Origin: Desulfobulbaceae bacterium
GTDB lineage: Bacteria > Desulfobacterota > Desulfobulbia > Desulfobulbales > SURF-16
DNA length: 52,801 bases
Assembly (NCBI GenBank): GCA_023230525.1
Contig: JALNXE010000020.1
Span: 1-52,801, forward strand
Direction: 5' to 3'
The number at the start of each line of letters is the position of its first letter. Within the stretch, counting starts at the first letter, position 1. Both the position numbers and the translations under genes were made by a program. Positions 32,865 through 42,200 of this stretch are shown here, piece after piece. The notes under the pieces are model-generated. The model ran no database searches. It saw nothing but the letters and a program-made list of their open reading frames with translations, and was not told where the DNA came from.

Positions 32865-33290
32865 GTGGGCGCATATCGTATTGTATTGGCCGATGATCAT
32901 GCCATGTTCCGCCAGTGCGTGAAGGATCTTCTCGAAGGGGCAGGCGGATTGGAGGTAATCGGGGAGGCGGGCGATGATCTGCGGCTTCTTGATTTTTTTC
33001 AAAATAAGCCGCCTGATATGGTGATCTGGGGCATCTCCATGCCCAATCATCATGGGCTGGCCGCCACCCGCGAGATAAAATTGGTCTATCCGGAGGTAAA
33101 AATTCTGATCCTGACCATGCACCGGGAAAAGGAATACGTGGATTATGTCCTGGCCGCCGGGGCGGAAGGGTATCTGCTCAAGGAAAATGCCGATACGGAG
33201 CTTTTTATCGCGGTTGACACGATACGCCGGGGCGAATGTTATGTGTCGCCTCTGGTAGCCGGCGGCGGCACCTGCTCAAGCTTCAGATGA
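32865..33290 (+). CDS. Degenerate receiver-only copy of the response regulator
   Basis: A truncated paralogue of the regulator at 30319. A 40-base stretch from CGTATTGTATTGG to GTTCCGCCAG is identical in the two genes. The receiver fold is kept (VLADDH, LTMHRE, YLLKEN), but the phosphoacceptor Asp is Gly (MVIWGISMP instead of LVILDISMP) and the LuxR DNA-binding domain is gone; the frame ends after PLVAGGGTCSSFR. The GTG at 32865 aligns with the start of the parent; the frame is open from 32820. It cannot be phosphorylated in the normal way or bind DNA, so it is either a pseudogene or a phosphorylation-independent decoy. Confidence 0.75.
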   Translation: MGAYRIVLADDHAMFRQCVKDLLEGAGGLEVIGEAGDDLRLLDFFQNKPPDMVIWGISMPNHHGLAATREIKLVYPEVKILILTMHREKEYVDYVLAAGAEGYLLKENADTELFIAVDTIRRGECYVSPLVAGGGTCSSFR

Positions 33291-33318
33291 AGATGCCTTG
33301 CTTACGGGGATCACCCTT

Positions 33319-34032
33319 TCAGCAGCAGAGGGCGAGCATCTCCCGCACCGCCTGGTCCAATCCCACATAGATGGCCCTGGCCATCACCGCATGGCCGATA
33401 CTGAGTTCCGCAATCTTGTCAAGCGCGGCAATCCTGGCCGTATTGCGGTAATTCAAGCCGTGTCCGGCATTGATCCGCAGGCCCTCCCCATGGGCGGCGT
33501 TCACGGCCGCCGCAATCAGGGCAAATTCCCGGTCTTCTTCCTCCTCACTTACCGCATCGCTGTAACGGCCCGTGTGTATTTCCACAAAGGTCGCGCCAAC
33601 CCTTTTGGCTGCCTTAATCTGCCCGTCATCGGGATTGATAAACAGGCTGACCGGAATGCCGGCACCCTTCATCTGGGCGATGACGCTGGTCAAATGCCGC
33701 TCCTGGCCGGCCACGTCAAGACCGCCTTCAGTGGTCAGTTCCGCTCTTTTTTCCGGGACCAGGGTCACCATGTCCGGTTTCAGATTCAGGGCGATCTTGA
33801 TGATTTCCTCGGCTGCTCCCATTTCCAGATTGAGCTTGGTCTTCACCGTCTGGCGCAGGAGGATCACATCCCGGTCCTGGATATGCCGGCGGTCTTCCCG
33901 CAGATGAACGACGATACCCGCAGCCCCGGCCAGTTCGCAAATGCCGGCGGCCAGTACCGGGTCAGGTTCGTCAATGCCCCTGGCCTGCCGCAGGGTGGCA
34001 ACGTGATCGACGTTTATGGCAAGCTTTACCAT
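33319..34032 (-). CDS. pdxJ: Pyridoxine 5'-phosphate synthase
   Basis: Condenses 1-deoxyxylulose 5-phosphate with aminoacetone 3-phosphate in the DXP-dependent vitamin B6 pathway. The 237-residue TIM barrel begins VKLAINVDHVATLRQARG, with the family's NVDHVATLR motif, then GIVVHLREDRRHIQD, NLEMG, VTLVPEKR, SLFINPD, VEIHTGRY and NAGHGLNY, all expected. A GAGGGG site precedes the ATG. It follows ybeY and phoH on the same strand but is separated by 225 bases of repeats. Confidence 0.96.
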   Translation of the reverse strand: MVKLAINVDHVATLRQARGIDEPDPVLAAGICELAGAAGIVVHLREDRRHIQDRDVILLRQTVKTKLNLEMGAAEEIIKIALNLKPDMVTLVPEKRAELTTEGGLDVAGQERHLTSVIAQMKGAGIPVSLFINPDDGQIKAAKRVGATFVEIHTGRYSDAVSEEEEDREFALIAAAVNAAHGEGLRINAGHGLNYRNTARIAALDKIAELSIGHAVMARAIYVGLDQAVREMLALCC

Positions 34033-34070
34033 TTTTTCCCCTCAGGATAATCTCTTGTAGTGCCTGAAAT

Positions 34071-34125
34071 ACTTGAAATACTTAAAATACTTAAAATGCT
34101 TGAAATACTTAAAATAACTTAAAAT
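34071..34125. repeat. Tandem nonamer repeat ACTTRAAAT
   Basis: Five contiguous 9-base units of the type ACTTGAAAT/ACTTAAAAT (34071-34115) with a sixth after a 1-base insertion. The array lies between pdxJ and ybeY. Related AAGTACTT-like pieces occur further on (34160-34230). Confidence 0.6.
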
Positions 34126-34172
34126 GACTAAAGTTTAACTGCTAAAAGTGTCTGAGATACTTGAAGTACTTT

Positions 34173-34212
34173 ATACCCACAAGGGGCACAAGATACCCAC
34201 AAGGGGCACAAG
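34173..34212. repeat. Tandem 20-base repeat
   Basis: Two exact copies of a unit beginning ATACCCACAA and ending GGGGCACAAG (34173-34192 and 34193-34212), in the pdxJ-ybeY gap. CAAGTACTTT-type sequences flank it on both sides. Confidence 0.7.
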
Positions 34213-34257
34213 GGCATTTCAAGTACTTTAGGCGCTTTGCCGAATCCTAAAATACCC

Positions 34258-34719
34258 CTATTCAGACAAAGGGGCAAGGCCCTTGGCGGCGCTCAGCTTC
34301 TGCAGCAGTTCTTTTTCCCTTGCCGTCATCTCCGCGGCCTCCTCTTCTCCACGCTCATGGTCATAACCGAGTAAATGCACCAGGCCATGGACCAGCAGGA
34401 TGCAGAGGTAATCTTCCAGGGTTTTGCCGCAAGCCAAGGCCTCGCGGGAAGCGGTATCGAGGGAAATGACGATATCTCCCAGCAGTTGCGGCGCAGCAGA
34501 GGACGGGTCTTCAGCCATGGGAAAGGACAGCACATTGGTGGGTCTGTTGATGCCCCGGTAGGTGGTATTGAGCTCGGTCATGCGGCTGTCATCAACCAGC
34601 AGGATGCTTAATTCGTAATGCTTCCTGCCCGCATGGCCAAGCAGTGCGGTGGCGGTTTTCTTCAACCCGGCGAGGGTGACTGGCCGGGGCTTGACTTCAC
34701 TTCTGAGCAGGACGGGCAT
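34258..34719 (-). CDS. ybeY: Endoribonuclease YbeY (16S rRNA maturation factor)
   Basis: A 153-residue metalloprotein that trims and quality-controls 16S rRNA. The zinc motif HGLVHLLGYDH (H-x3-H-x5-H) is near residue 116. NVLSFPM, GDIVISLDTA and the N-terminal LLVDDSRMTELNTTYRGI region are typical. The start lies 23 bases inside the preceding phoH-like gene, an arrangement found in many bacteria where PhoL and YbeY act together. Confidence 0.94.
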   Translation of the reverse strand: MPVLLRSEVKPRPVTLAGLKKTATALLGHAGRKHYELSILLVDDSRMTELNTTYRGINRPTNVLSFPMAEDPSSAAPQLLGDIVISLDTASREALACGKTLEDYLCILLVHGLVHLLGYDHERGEEEAAEMTAREKELLQKLSAAKGLAPLSE

Positions 34720-35698
34720 TTCCCTGCTCCTTTTTCAGGCGGCCTTGTTTTTCATAGGCCCGGATGATCTGTTGCACCAGTGGGTGGCGAACCACATCAA
34801 TATCAGTGAAATAGCTGAAGGAAATCCCTTTTATTTTTTTCAGGATCCGGGCGGCGTGGATCAGCCCTGAACCCCGGTCCTGGGGAAGGTCTATCTGGGT
34901 GACGTCACCGGTTATGACTGCTTTGGAGCTGAAGCCCAGGCGGGTGAGAAACATCTTCATCTGCGCCGGGGTGGTGTTCTGGGCCTCATCGAGAATAACA
35001 AAGGCATTGTTCAAGGTGCGGCCCCGCATGAAGGCCAGGGGCGCGATCTCGATGATTTCCCGCTCCACCAGTTCCTTGGCCCGTTCCCGGCCGAGCATGT
35101 CGTTCAGGGCGTCATGCAGCGGCCGCAGGTAGGGATTGATTTTTTCCACCAGGTCTCCCGGCAGAAAACCCAGGTTTTCCCCGGCCTCCACCGCAGGCCG
35201 GGTGAGAATGATGGATTTGACCTGATTGGCGCTGTAGGCGGCGATGGCCATGGCCACGGCCAGATAGGTTTTGCCGGTGCCGGCCGGGCCGATGCCGAAG
35301 GCGATGTCGTTATTGCGGATGGCGTCGATATAGAGTTTCTGGTTGATGCTCTTGGGCGAGACAATCCTGTGCTTGGCCGTGATATAGACCTGATCGAGAA
35401 AGATTTCCTTCAGGTTGGTCTGGGGCGAACGCTCCATGATTCTCAGGGCGTAGGCCACATCCGCCGCATAGATCGGATAGCCGGTGACGATGAGCTCGTA
35501 AAGTTGATTGAGGGTGGCGGCGGTGGTTGCTACAACGTGATCAAGGCCGGAGATGGTCAGGGTTGTACCCCTGGCCTTGACCGTAACCCCCACCGCCTTT
35601 TCAATGGCCAGCAGATTGCGGTTCAGGTCGCCGTACAGGAGGCGGGCCGCTTCGTTATCGGTAAAAGAGAGTTGTTGCTGTGTCGCCGGGCTCACCAT
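34697..35698 (-). CDS. PhoH-like ATPase (PhoL type)
   Basis: 333 residues from the ATG at 35698; the frame is open a little further, but that would lie inside the upstream gene. The N-terminal KH-like region is at about 20-75. Walker A GPAGTGKT is at about 130-137, EAGENLGFLPGDLVEKINPYLRPLHDAL is the PhoH signature, then Walker B NAFVILDEAQNT and a GDVTQIDLP motif. These are RNA-linked ATPases, usually next to ybeY, as here. The cellular role (rRNA processing or RNA helicase activity) is not settled for this type. It follows the thiol-protein gene by 7 bases. Confidence 0.93.
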   Translation of the reverse strand: MVSPATQQQLSFTDNEAARLLYGDLNRNLLAIEKAVGVTVKARGTTLTISGLDHVVATTAATLNQLYELIVTGYPIYAADVAYALRIMERSPQTNLKEIFLDQVYITAKHRIVSPKSINQKLYIDAIRNNDIAFGIGPAGTGKTYLAVAMAIAAYSANQVKSIILTRPAVEAGENLGFLPGDLVEKINPYLRPLHDALNDMLGRERAKELVEREIIEIAPLAFMRGRTLNNAFVILDEAQNTTPAQMKMFLTRLGFSSKAVITGDVTQIDLPQDRGSGLIHAARILKKIKGISFSYFTDIDVVRHPLVQQIIRAYEKQGRLKKEQGNARPAQK

Positions 35699-35705
35699 GG
35701 GAAAA

Positions 35706-36569
35706 CTATTTATTGCTCCTGGTTTTTGCCAGTTCCTCGTCAATGAGTTTCTGCATGCCGGCATCGGTCCGGTCCTTGGCTATTCTGCCGTTGATAAAAA
35801 TGGACGGCGTCCCCTTCACCCCGGCACTGACCCCATCCTGCTGGTCTTTGCTGACCTGGGCCATGCTCTGCGGATCGGCCATGTCCTTTTTGAACTGATC
35901 CATGTTCAGGCCGAGGGAAGTGGCCAATTCAAGCAATTTCTCCGGGTTGAGATCGCGCATGTTCTGAAAGAGCAGGTCGTGATACTGCCAGAATTTGCCC
36001 TGTTTCTGGGCGGCAATGGCGGCAAGGGCGGCGGGAATGGCCTGGGCATGGCCGCGGATGGGAAAGTGTTTGTAGGAGATCTTGACGGTTTGCGGGTTCT
36101 TTTTCAGAAGCGCATCAAAGGTCGGTCCGAGTTTGGAGCAGTAAGGGCATTGAAAATCGCTGAAGATGACGATGTTTACCGGTGCATTGGGCATGCCGAG
36201 GAAGGGAGCATTGGTGGTATCGATGGAGACAATGAAGGAGTAGCTGAGTTCCTGGACATTGCCGGTGGATTCACTGCTGAGGAAAATTTTGTCTTCGATA
36301 TTGGCCAGATCCAGCCCGGATACGGAAATGTGGTTGAAGGAGGGATCAACGGCGATGGCATCCACCAGCTTGCCGTCATTGGTGTAAATTCCCACGCTGC
36401 CTTTGCTTAACACAAAAACATATTTGCCGTTAACGGAACTGGCAAGATCAAGAGGGGCATTGGCGGCCTTGAAGGAATTGCTCATCTCTGAGTCAACCTT
36501 GGCCTGGGCGGTCAGGCAGATGCCCATGACGCAGAAAAATGTCATCAGGAAAAACGTTTTTATTCTCAT
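35706..36569 (-). CDS. Periplasmic thiol:disulfide protein, DsbA/DsbC-like thioredoxin fold
   Basis: 287 residues from the ATG at 36569 (GGAGG upstream). The signal peptide covers about 1-23 (MTFFCVMGICLTAQA). The N-terminal 100 residues form a domain that resembles the dimerisation part of DsbC-type proteins. The thioredoxin-fold part begins NVVIFSDFQ-like and contains the redox motif CPYC, then a helical insertion and the cis-Pro region VKGTPSIFINGR near the C-terminus. It may act as a disulfide oxidase or isomerase for secreted proteins. No DsbB partner is in view. The substrate range is unknown. Confidence 0.87.
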   Translation of the reverse strand: MRIKTFFLMTFFCVMGICLTAQAKVDSEMSNSFKAANAPLDLASSVNGKYVFVLSKGSVGIYTNDGKLVDAIAVDPSFNHISVSGLDLANIEDKIFLSSESTGNVQELSYSFIVSIDTTNAPFLGMPNAPVNIVIFSDFQCPYCSKLGPTFDALLKKNPQTVKISYKHFPIRGHAQAIPAALAAIAAQKQGKFWQYHDLLFQNMRDLNPEKLLELATSLGLNMDQFKKDMADPQSMAQVSKDQQDGVSAGVKGTPSIFINGRIAKDRTDAGMQKLIDEELAKTRSNK

Positions 36570-36711
36570 ACAACCTCCAGATAGATAAGTGGGAGAGATT
36601 ACGGCAATAGGTATTTGCTTGCCGACAATTGTTCTTGATCCGCGGATAATTTTCAACTGTTATTTTGCCAGGAATTGGAAAAAGGTGGTCAGGGCAAAAC
36701 GCAGGGTATCC

Positions 36712-37977
36712 TTAGCCGCCTTTCTGCCGGATGATTCCGGCCAGCAAAACCGCCAGGTGGCATACCCGGCCGGAAAATTCTGTCTGGCGCAATCCCTGCT
36801 GCCATTGCAGCAGGCAACCGCTGCAGGTTGTGACAACATGTGAAGCCGATAGTTCCAGCAATTGCGCCATGGGGAGGGCTAAAATCTGCTGGGAGAGCTG
36901 CGGATGGGCGAGATGGAAAAGTCCGCCCTGACCGCAGCAGTGCGGCCCGCCGGCAAGCTCAACCGGCGGCGCGCCCATGATCTTTGCAAGCAGACGGCGC
37001 GGCTGGGCCATGATTTTTTCCGGGCCGAAGCGGAGATGGCAGGGATCGTGGTAGAAAATGCCGGCAGCATCCCCCTGCTCCAGGGTCAGCGGGCCGGCGG
37101 GGGGGGCAAGACCTGCCTCCAGGAAAAAGCGGGAAAACTCCCGCACCCGCCCGGCAAAATCCTCTGCGTGGCTGCGCCAGCGCGGGTCATCGGCCAGCAG
37201 GGCGGGGTAGCTACGCAGATGGCTGTAACAGGAGGCGCAGGAGGTGAGGATCGGCAGGCCGTGGCCGGCAAAGGCCGCGATATTTTTCCGGGCCAGGTCC
37301 CGGGCCTCCTCTCTGCTGCCCCCGGCAAAAGAGGCCAGGCCGCAGCAGGTCTGCTCTCCGGGGATCAGCAAGGGGCTGCCGGTGACCCGGCGGGTGAGAA
37401 AATCGGTGGCTGCACCGATGTCCGGACTCAGATAACGGGCCAGGCAGCCGCTGAAGTAGCTGACCACAGGCGGGACGCCGCCCGGCTGGCTGGCCGGCAA
37501 AGCGGGCGGTGCCTCATCGGGGGCATAATCCTCGGGCAGCAGCGCAAGCTTCAGCCACAGGCCGCTCGTTTTGGGCAGGTGGTGCAGCAGTTTCTGTCTG
37601 AGGCTGGCAAGGCCGTCCAGCAGCCGGGGGGAGGCAAGGGTTTTTCTGGCAACAAACTTTTCCAGAAACCGGTACCGGGCAGACAGGGGCAACTGTTCAC
37701 GGGCCCTGATCAGCGGGGTGAGGGTGTCGATTTTCCGGGGGCAGACGTCGAGGCACGCGCCGCACAGCAGGCAGGCGGAGACGATTTTGCCGTAGACAGG
37801 GGAAGCGGGGTTGGCGAGACGGTTCAACAGATGCAGCCTGCCGCGGGCAGTGAGGGATTCGCGGCCGGTTACCTGATAAACCGGGCAGACAGCGGTGCAT
37901 GCTCCGCATTTGGCGCATTGGTCACCTGCTGCCCGCTCATGAGGAGCCGTTACGAAATAACCTGGCCGTTTTTTCAA
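36712..37977 (-). CDS. GlcF-like iron-sulfur protein with two CCG domains
   Basis: 421 residues resembling the Fe-S subunit of glycolate or lactate oxidase. Two 4Fe-4S motifs are near the N-terminus (CAKCGACTAVCP and CLLCGACLDVCP). Two Cys-rich CCG domains follow (SYFSGCLARYL...TCCGLASFAGG and IFYHDPCHLRF...HCCGQGGLFH), which bind a further cluster. No FAD subunit gene (glcD-like) is adjacent. The apparent start is a TTG at 37977 inside hairpin repeat copy C, so the first dozen residues (MKKRPGYFVTAP) are encoded by the repeat, with AGGAG of the repeat as the ribosome site. The true start is uncertain. Confidence 0.85.
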   Translation of the reverse strand: MKKRPGYFVTAPHERAAGDQCAKCGACTAVCPVYQVTGRESLTARGRLHLLNRLANPASPVYGKIVSACLLCGACLDVCPRKIDTLTPLIRAREQLPLSARYRFLEKFVARKTLASPRLLDGLASLRQKLLHHLPKTSGLWLKLALLPEDYAPDEAPPALPASQPGGVPPVVSYFSGCLARYLSPDIGAATDFLTRRVTGSPLLIPGEQTCCGLASFAGGSREEARDLARKNIAAFAGHGLPILTSCASCYSHLRSYPALLADDPRWRSHAEDFAGRVREFSRFFLEAGLAPPAGPLTLEQGDAAGIFYHDPCHLRFGPEKIMAQPRRLLAKIMGAPPVELAGGPHCCGQGGLFHLAHPQLSQQILALPMAQLLELSASHVVTTCSGCLLQWQQGLRQTEFSGRVCHLAVLLAGIIRQKGG

Positions 37978-37992
37978 TTTCGTTCCGGCTCC
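37943..37992 (+). repeat. Hairpin repeat, copy C
   Basis: GGAGCCGTTACGAAATA (37943-37959) and AATTTCGTTCCGGCTCC (37976-37992) form a 7-bp stem, a 2-by-2 internal loop at the same place as in copy A, and a second 7-bp stem around a ~17-base loop. A tail with TTATTTTTTTACAACGGCTTA about 60 bases on resembles the tail after copy A. It overlaps the 5' end of the GlcF-like gene. Confidence 0.6.
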
Positions 37993-38081
37993 TTATACCC
38001 CTCAAGGGGGTGCTGAAAAGAGTGCCGTTCCGCGCATTTCTCTGGCCATGTTATTTTTTTACAACGGCTTATCGGTTTTTT

Positions 38082-39177
38082 TCACTTCTGCCAGAGGAGA
38101 TATGCCTTGATGAACGGATCGAGGACGCCATCAAGGACTGCATCCACATTCCCGGTTTCATGGTTGGTGCGATGATCCTTGATCAGCTGGTAGGGCTGCA
38201 TGACATAGGATCTGATCTGGCTGCCCCAGGCGATTTCCTTTTTCTCGCCTCCCATTTCGTCGCGCTGCTCCCGTTGCAATAGCCTTTCCCGCTCATACAG
38301 CCGTGACTTGAGCATCTTCATGGCCGTGTCCTTGTTGCGGTGCTGGGAGCGTTCATTCTGGCACTGGACAACCGTGTTGGTCGGCAGATGGGTGATGCGG
38401 ATGGCTGAGCTGGTCTTGTTGACATGCTGGCCGCCGGCGCCGCTGGCCCGGTAGGTGTCGATGCGCAGATCCTTTTCGTTGATATCAACCACGATGGTGT
38501 CATCAAGTTCCGGGAAGATAAACACCGAGGCGAAGGAGGTGTGGCGCCTGCCCCCGGCATCAAAGGGGGAAATGCGTACCAGGCGGTGAATGCCCATTTC
38601 CGAGCGGAGATAACCGTAGGCATAGCGTCCCTTGACCATGAGGGTGGCGCTTTTCACCCCAGCCTCATCGCCGGGCTGCCAATCAAGTATTTCAACTGTA
38701 AAGCCTTTATCTTCCGCCCAGCGCATATACATGCGCAGCAGGATGCTGGCCCAGTCCTGGGCCTCCGTGCCTCCTGCCCCGGCATGGATGGTGAGCATGG
38801 CGTTGTTTCCGTCATGTTCGCCGGAAAACATGCATTCCAGTTCAAAGGCGGCAATTTTTTCATCCAGCACCTTGATGGTCTGCCTGGCCTCCTGCTCCGT
38901 TTCCGCATCCTGTTCGCTGATGGCAAGCTCCAGCAGCACCTCGGCGTCTTCCATCAGGCGGGTCAGGGACCCATAGCCCTCGATCGGATTCTGCAGCCGG
39001 CTGATTTCCTGCTGCACTTTCTTAGCCGTTTCCGCATCGTTCCAGAAGGCGGGGTGGGTGGTTTTCTGCTCCAGTTCCCGTAATTTTTCCGTCTTGTCGG
39101 CTAATTCAAAGATGCTCCTTCAAGGCCAGCAGCCTTAATTGAATTTCCTGGAGTTTTTGTTTCAGTTCTGCAGACAT
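38082..39177 (-). CDS. prfB: Peptide chain release factor 2 with programmed +1 frameshift
   Basis: Terminates translation at UGA and UAA. The first 23 codons (ATG at 39177; M-S-A-E-L-K-Q-K-L-Q) end in CTT TGA. Reading skips the T at 39108 and continues in the +1 frame from GAA (39107) to the stop at 38082, giving 364 residues. AAGGAG directly upstream of the slippery CTT is the stimulatory internal Shine-Dalgarno of classical prfB autoregulation. The RF2 tripeptide SPF (RISPFDAGG) and the GGQ peptidyl-hydrolysis motif (GAGGQHVN) are present. A simple ORF call would start too late, at 39017. Confidence 0.95.
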
Positions 39178-39267
39178 ATGTTTTTCTATAAGTTAGGGTG
39201 AAGAGTGATAACGTCTTATAAACAATCCGATATAATACTCGAAAGAAAAAAATGCGCCAACAAAATA

Positions 39268-42200
39268 TCAGTGCGCGGCAGGGGCTTTCCCGCCGTTTTC
39301 CTCTTTGCGGCCAACCAGCCTTTCGATGGCAAGATAGAGTTCATTGAGCTGGATGGGCTTGGTGATATAATCATCCATGCCGCTTTCCAGGCATTTGCTG
39401 CGGTAATCTTTCATGGCATGGGCCGTCAGGGCGATAATCGGGATATGGCTGCCGGTCCCGGTGCCGCGTTCCAGGGTCCGGATCCTCCTGGTCGCCTCAA
39501 AGCCGTCCATGGCGGGCATCTGCACATCCATGAGAATGATGTCAAAGGTGCCGGCGGAAAAGGCCGCCACCGCCTGCTCGCCGTTTTCAACCGTGGTGAC
39601 GATCATTGCTTTGCGTTCCAGCATCTCCTTGGCCATCATGCTGTTGATCATTTCGTCTTCGGCCAGCAGCACCCGGATATTGCGCAGGGCATCCTTGTTA
39701 TTGCCGAGCAGGAAGGAAAGCTGGCCGTTTTCGCCAGGGTCATCCTGGGCTGAATTGTTGCCGGACAATCCGAAGCAGGCGGTAAACCAGAAGGTGGAGC
39801 CCTTGCCCGGCGCGCTGGAAACCCCGATGGTCCCACCCATGAGGGCGGCGAGTTCGGAGGAGATGGACAGGCCGAGGCCGGTGCCGCCGAATCGGCGGAT
39901 GTGGGACGGATCAACCTGGGAAAAGGCCCGGAAGATCAGTTTCTGGTTTTCCGGGCTGATGCCGATGCCCGTATCGATGACGCTGAATTTGAGCATGAGC
40001 CTGCCGTCTTCGGTCATCTGCTCCCTGTTGACGTGAATGGTCACCGAGCCCGCATTAGTGAATTTGATGCCGTTAGTCACCAGGTTGATAATGATTTGCA
40101 CCAGGCGGTTCGGATCCCCGATCAGCATCGGCGGGACCGTGGAGCTGATCGTGCGCTGCAGAACCAGATTTTTTTCGTGGGCCTTCAAGGTGAGGATCTG
40201 CAGCACGCTGGCCAGGGTTTCATGGAGGTTGAAGGGAATGGCGGTGAGTTCGAGTTTGCCGGCCTCGATTTTAGAAAAATCCAGGATATCGGAGATAACC
40301 GACAGCAAGCGGTCGGAGGAGGTCTTCACCGCATGGAGATATTTTTTCTGGGTCGGGTCGATGTCCGAGGTGAGCAGCAGGTCGGTCAGGCCCATGATGG
40401 CGTTTAAGGGGGTACGGATTTCATGGGACATGTTGGCCAGAAACAGGCTTTTGGCTCGATCGGACTCTTCCGCCTTGTGGCGGGCGATCCTGGTCTGCCG
40501 GAGGGATTCCTGGATGACATCGGACATGTTGTTATACGCCCGGGCCAGTTGACCCATCTCGTCGCTGCTGCGGGTTTCCAGGCGATGCTCGTAGTTGCCG
40601 TCCTGGAACCGTTTGATGCCCTGGATCATGGTGGTGATTTTGCCGGTAAGGCTTGAGGCCATCCAGATGGCGACGAGGATCACCACCGCGATCATGATCA
40701 GGGTGGAAATGGACAGTTTCTTGGCAGTCTCCTCCAGGGCGTCGGCCGTGAATTTCTGGTCGGCGGCGTTTTTCGCCAGCAGTTTCCCTTCAAAATCCTT
40801 TTCTATGGCGGCGATCTGTGAGGCGGTCTGGGTTGCGGCATGGTGGAATTCATCCACATTGGCGCCGATGGTCACATAGCCGAAGCCCCTGGGACTGTTT
40901 TTGTACATGCCGGTGTAATAGGGAATGGTGGCGGCCGTGGTGAGTTTCCACAGATTGCTCCAGAAGATGACAAAGGAGCCGGAGCCGCCGTGCTGGGTCA
41001 GGGTATGCCAGCCGCTGCACTGGGGAGCGAAGTTGAGAAAGCGGCCGTCCAGCCCCACCATGCCGGCCTTGGTCAGGGAGGCGGCCGGTTTTTTTGCCAG
41101 GCGCTGTTCCAGAAAGACCGGAGCGGTTTTCTGAAACTCGCCGAAGCTGAGCCCGCTTTGCTGCCACATGTCGTAAATTTCACTGGAGAGCCAGGGTACG
41201 GCTTGTTCGCCGGTGGCCGGGTCGTAACCCACGATAAAGTAGTCCCTGGGATGGGAAATATTGCGGCCCTTATAGTCCCACATGAAGGCGTAATTGCCGC
41301 TGCCCGCGTCGGAAATGGGCGAGTAGCGTTCTTCGGTGGGAACCACATGATCGGTGAATTCCATGATATGGGTGTGATCAAGGGCCAGGGTGACATAACC
41401 GGTGATCTTGCCGGCCCTGGTCACCGGCGCGGCCCAGCGGATGAGGCCCTGGAAGCGTTTGCCCGCCGGGTTTTCCTTGCCCGCGTATCCGGCTTTTTCC
41501 GGTTCAAAGGGGATGCCCATCTCCTCGCAGCGTTTTTTGGTGTAGGGTCCGATAATGGGTGAGGGCAGATAGGGGCCGATCACCTCGGAGACATAAATTT
41601 CTCCGGGCCGCAGTTTTTTCAGCTCGGAGAAATAGGTCTCCGCCCGGCACCAGGTATTTTCCCGGCTGGAAACGTCCCCTAAGGTCCGGGGGAGCAGGTC
41701 CGTGGTGGTCACCTTGATTTTTTCCCTGCCGTCCAGATCGATGAAGGTCATTTCCAGGTAAAGGGGTTTTTCCACGGTTATGCCTTGTGCCTCGGGGGGC
41801 CGGTAGTGGAAATCCTTTTTATTATCCGGGTTGCTGGCGGAAACCGGCAGGAAATCGGCATGCGTCTGGGGCGGCAGCCAGCTTGCGCCGTCGGCGCTCA
41901 GCTGCCAGGGGGCGTGGAAAACCGTGGAGTGTCTGCGGGGGGCAAGAAAATTCTGATAGTTTTCGGCGGAGGGCGGGAGGTGTGCTGCGGTAAGGATGTC
42001 CTCATCCCGTTCATAGAGGAAGGAGGCCACCTCCCTGGCGGTATCCGTGGTCAGCCTTTCGATGCTTTCCCGGGATTTTTCATCAAGGGCGATGATCGAA
42101 TTGGCGGTGGCGAGCCCGCCGATCTGGCCGACAATATCCTTGGTGTCCTTGGCCATCTGGGCCGACTGGCTGCTGACCGAGACCCCGAGTTTGTTCACCT

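Noticed and set aside
38082..39017. prfB as a simple frame beginning MQQEISRL
   Set aside because: It would lack the N-terminal domain; the +1 frameshift site supplies the missing codons.
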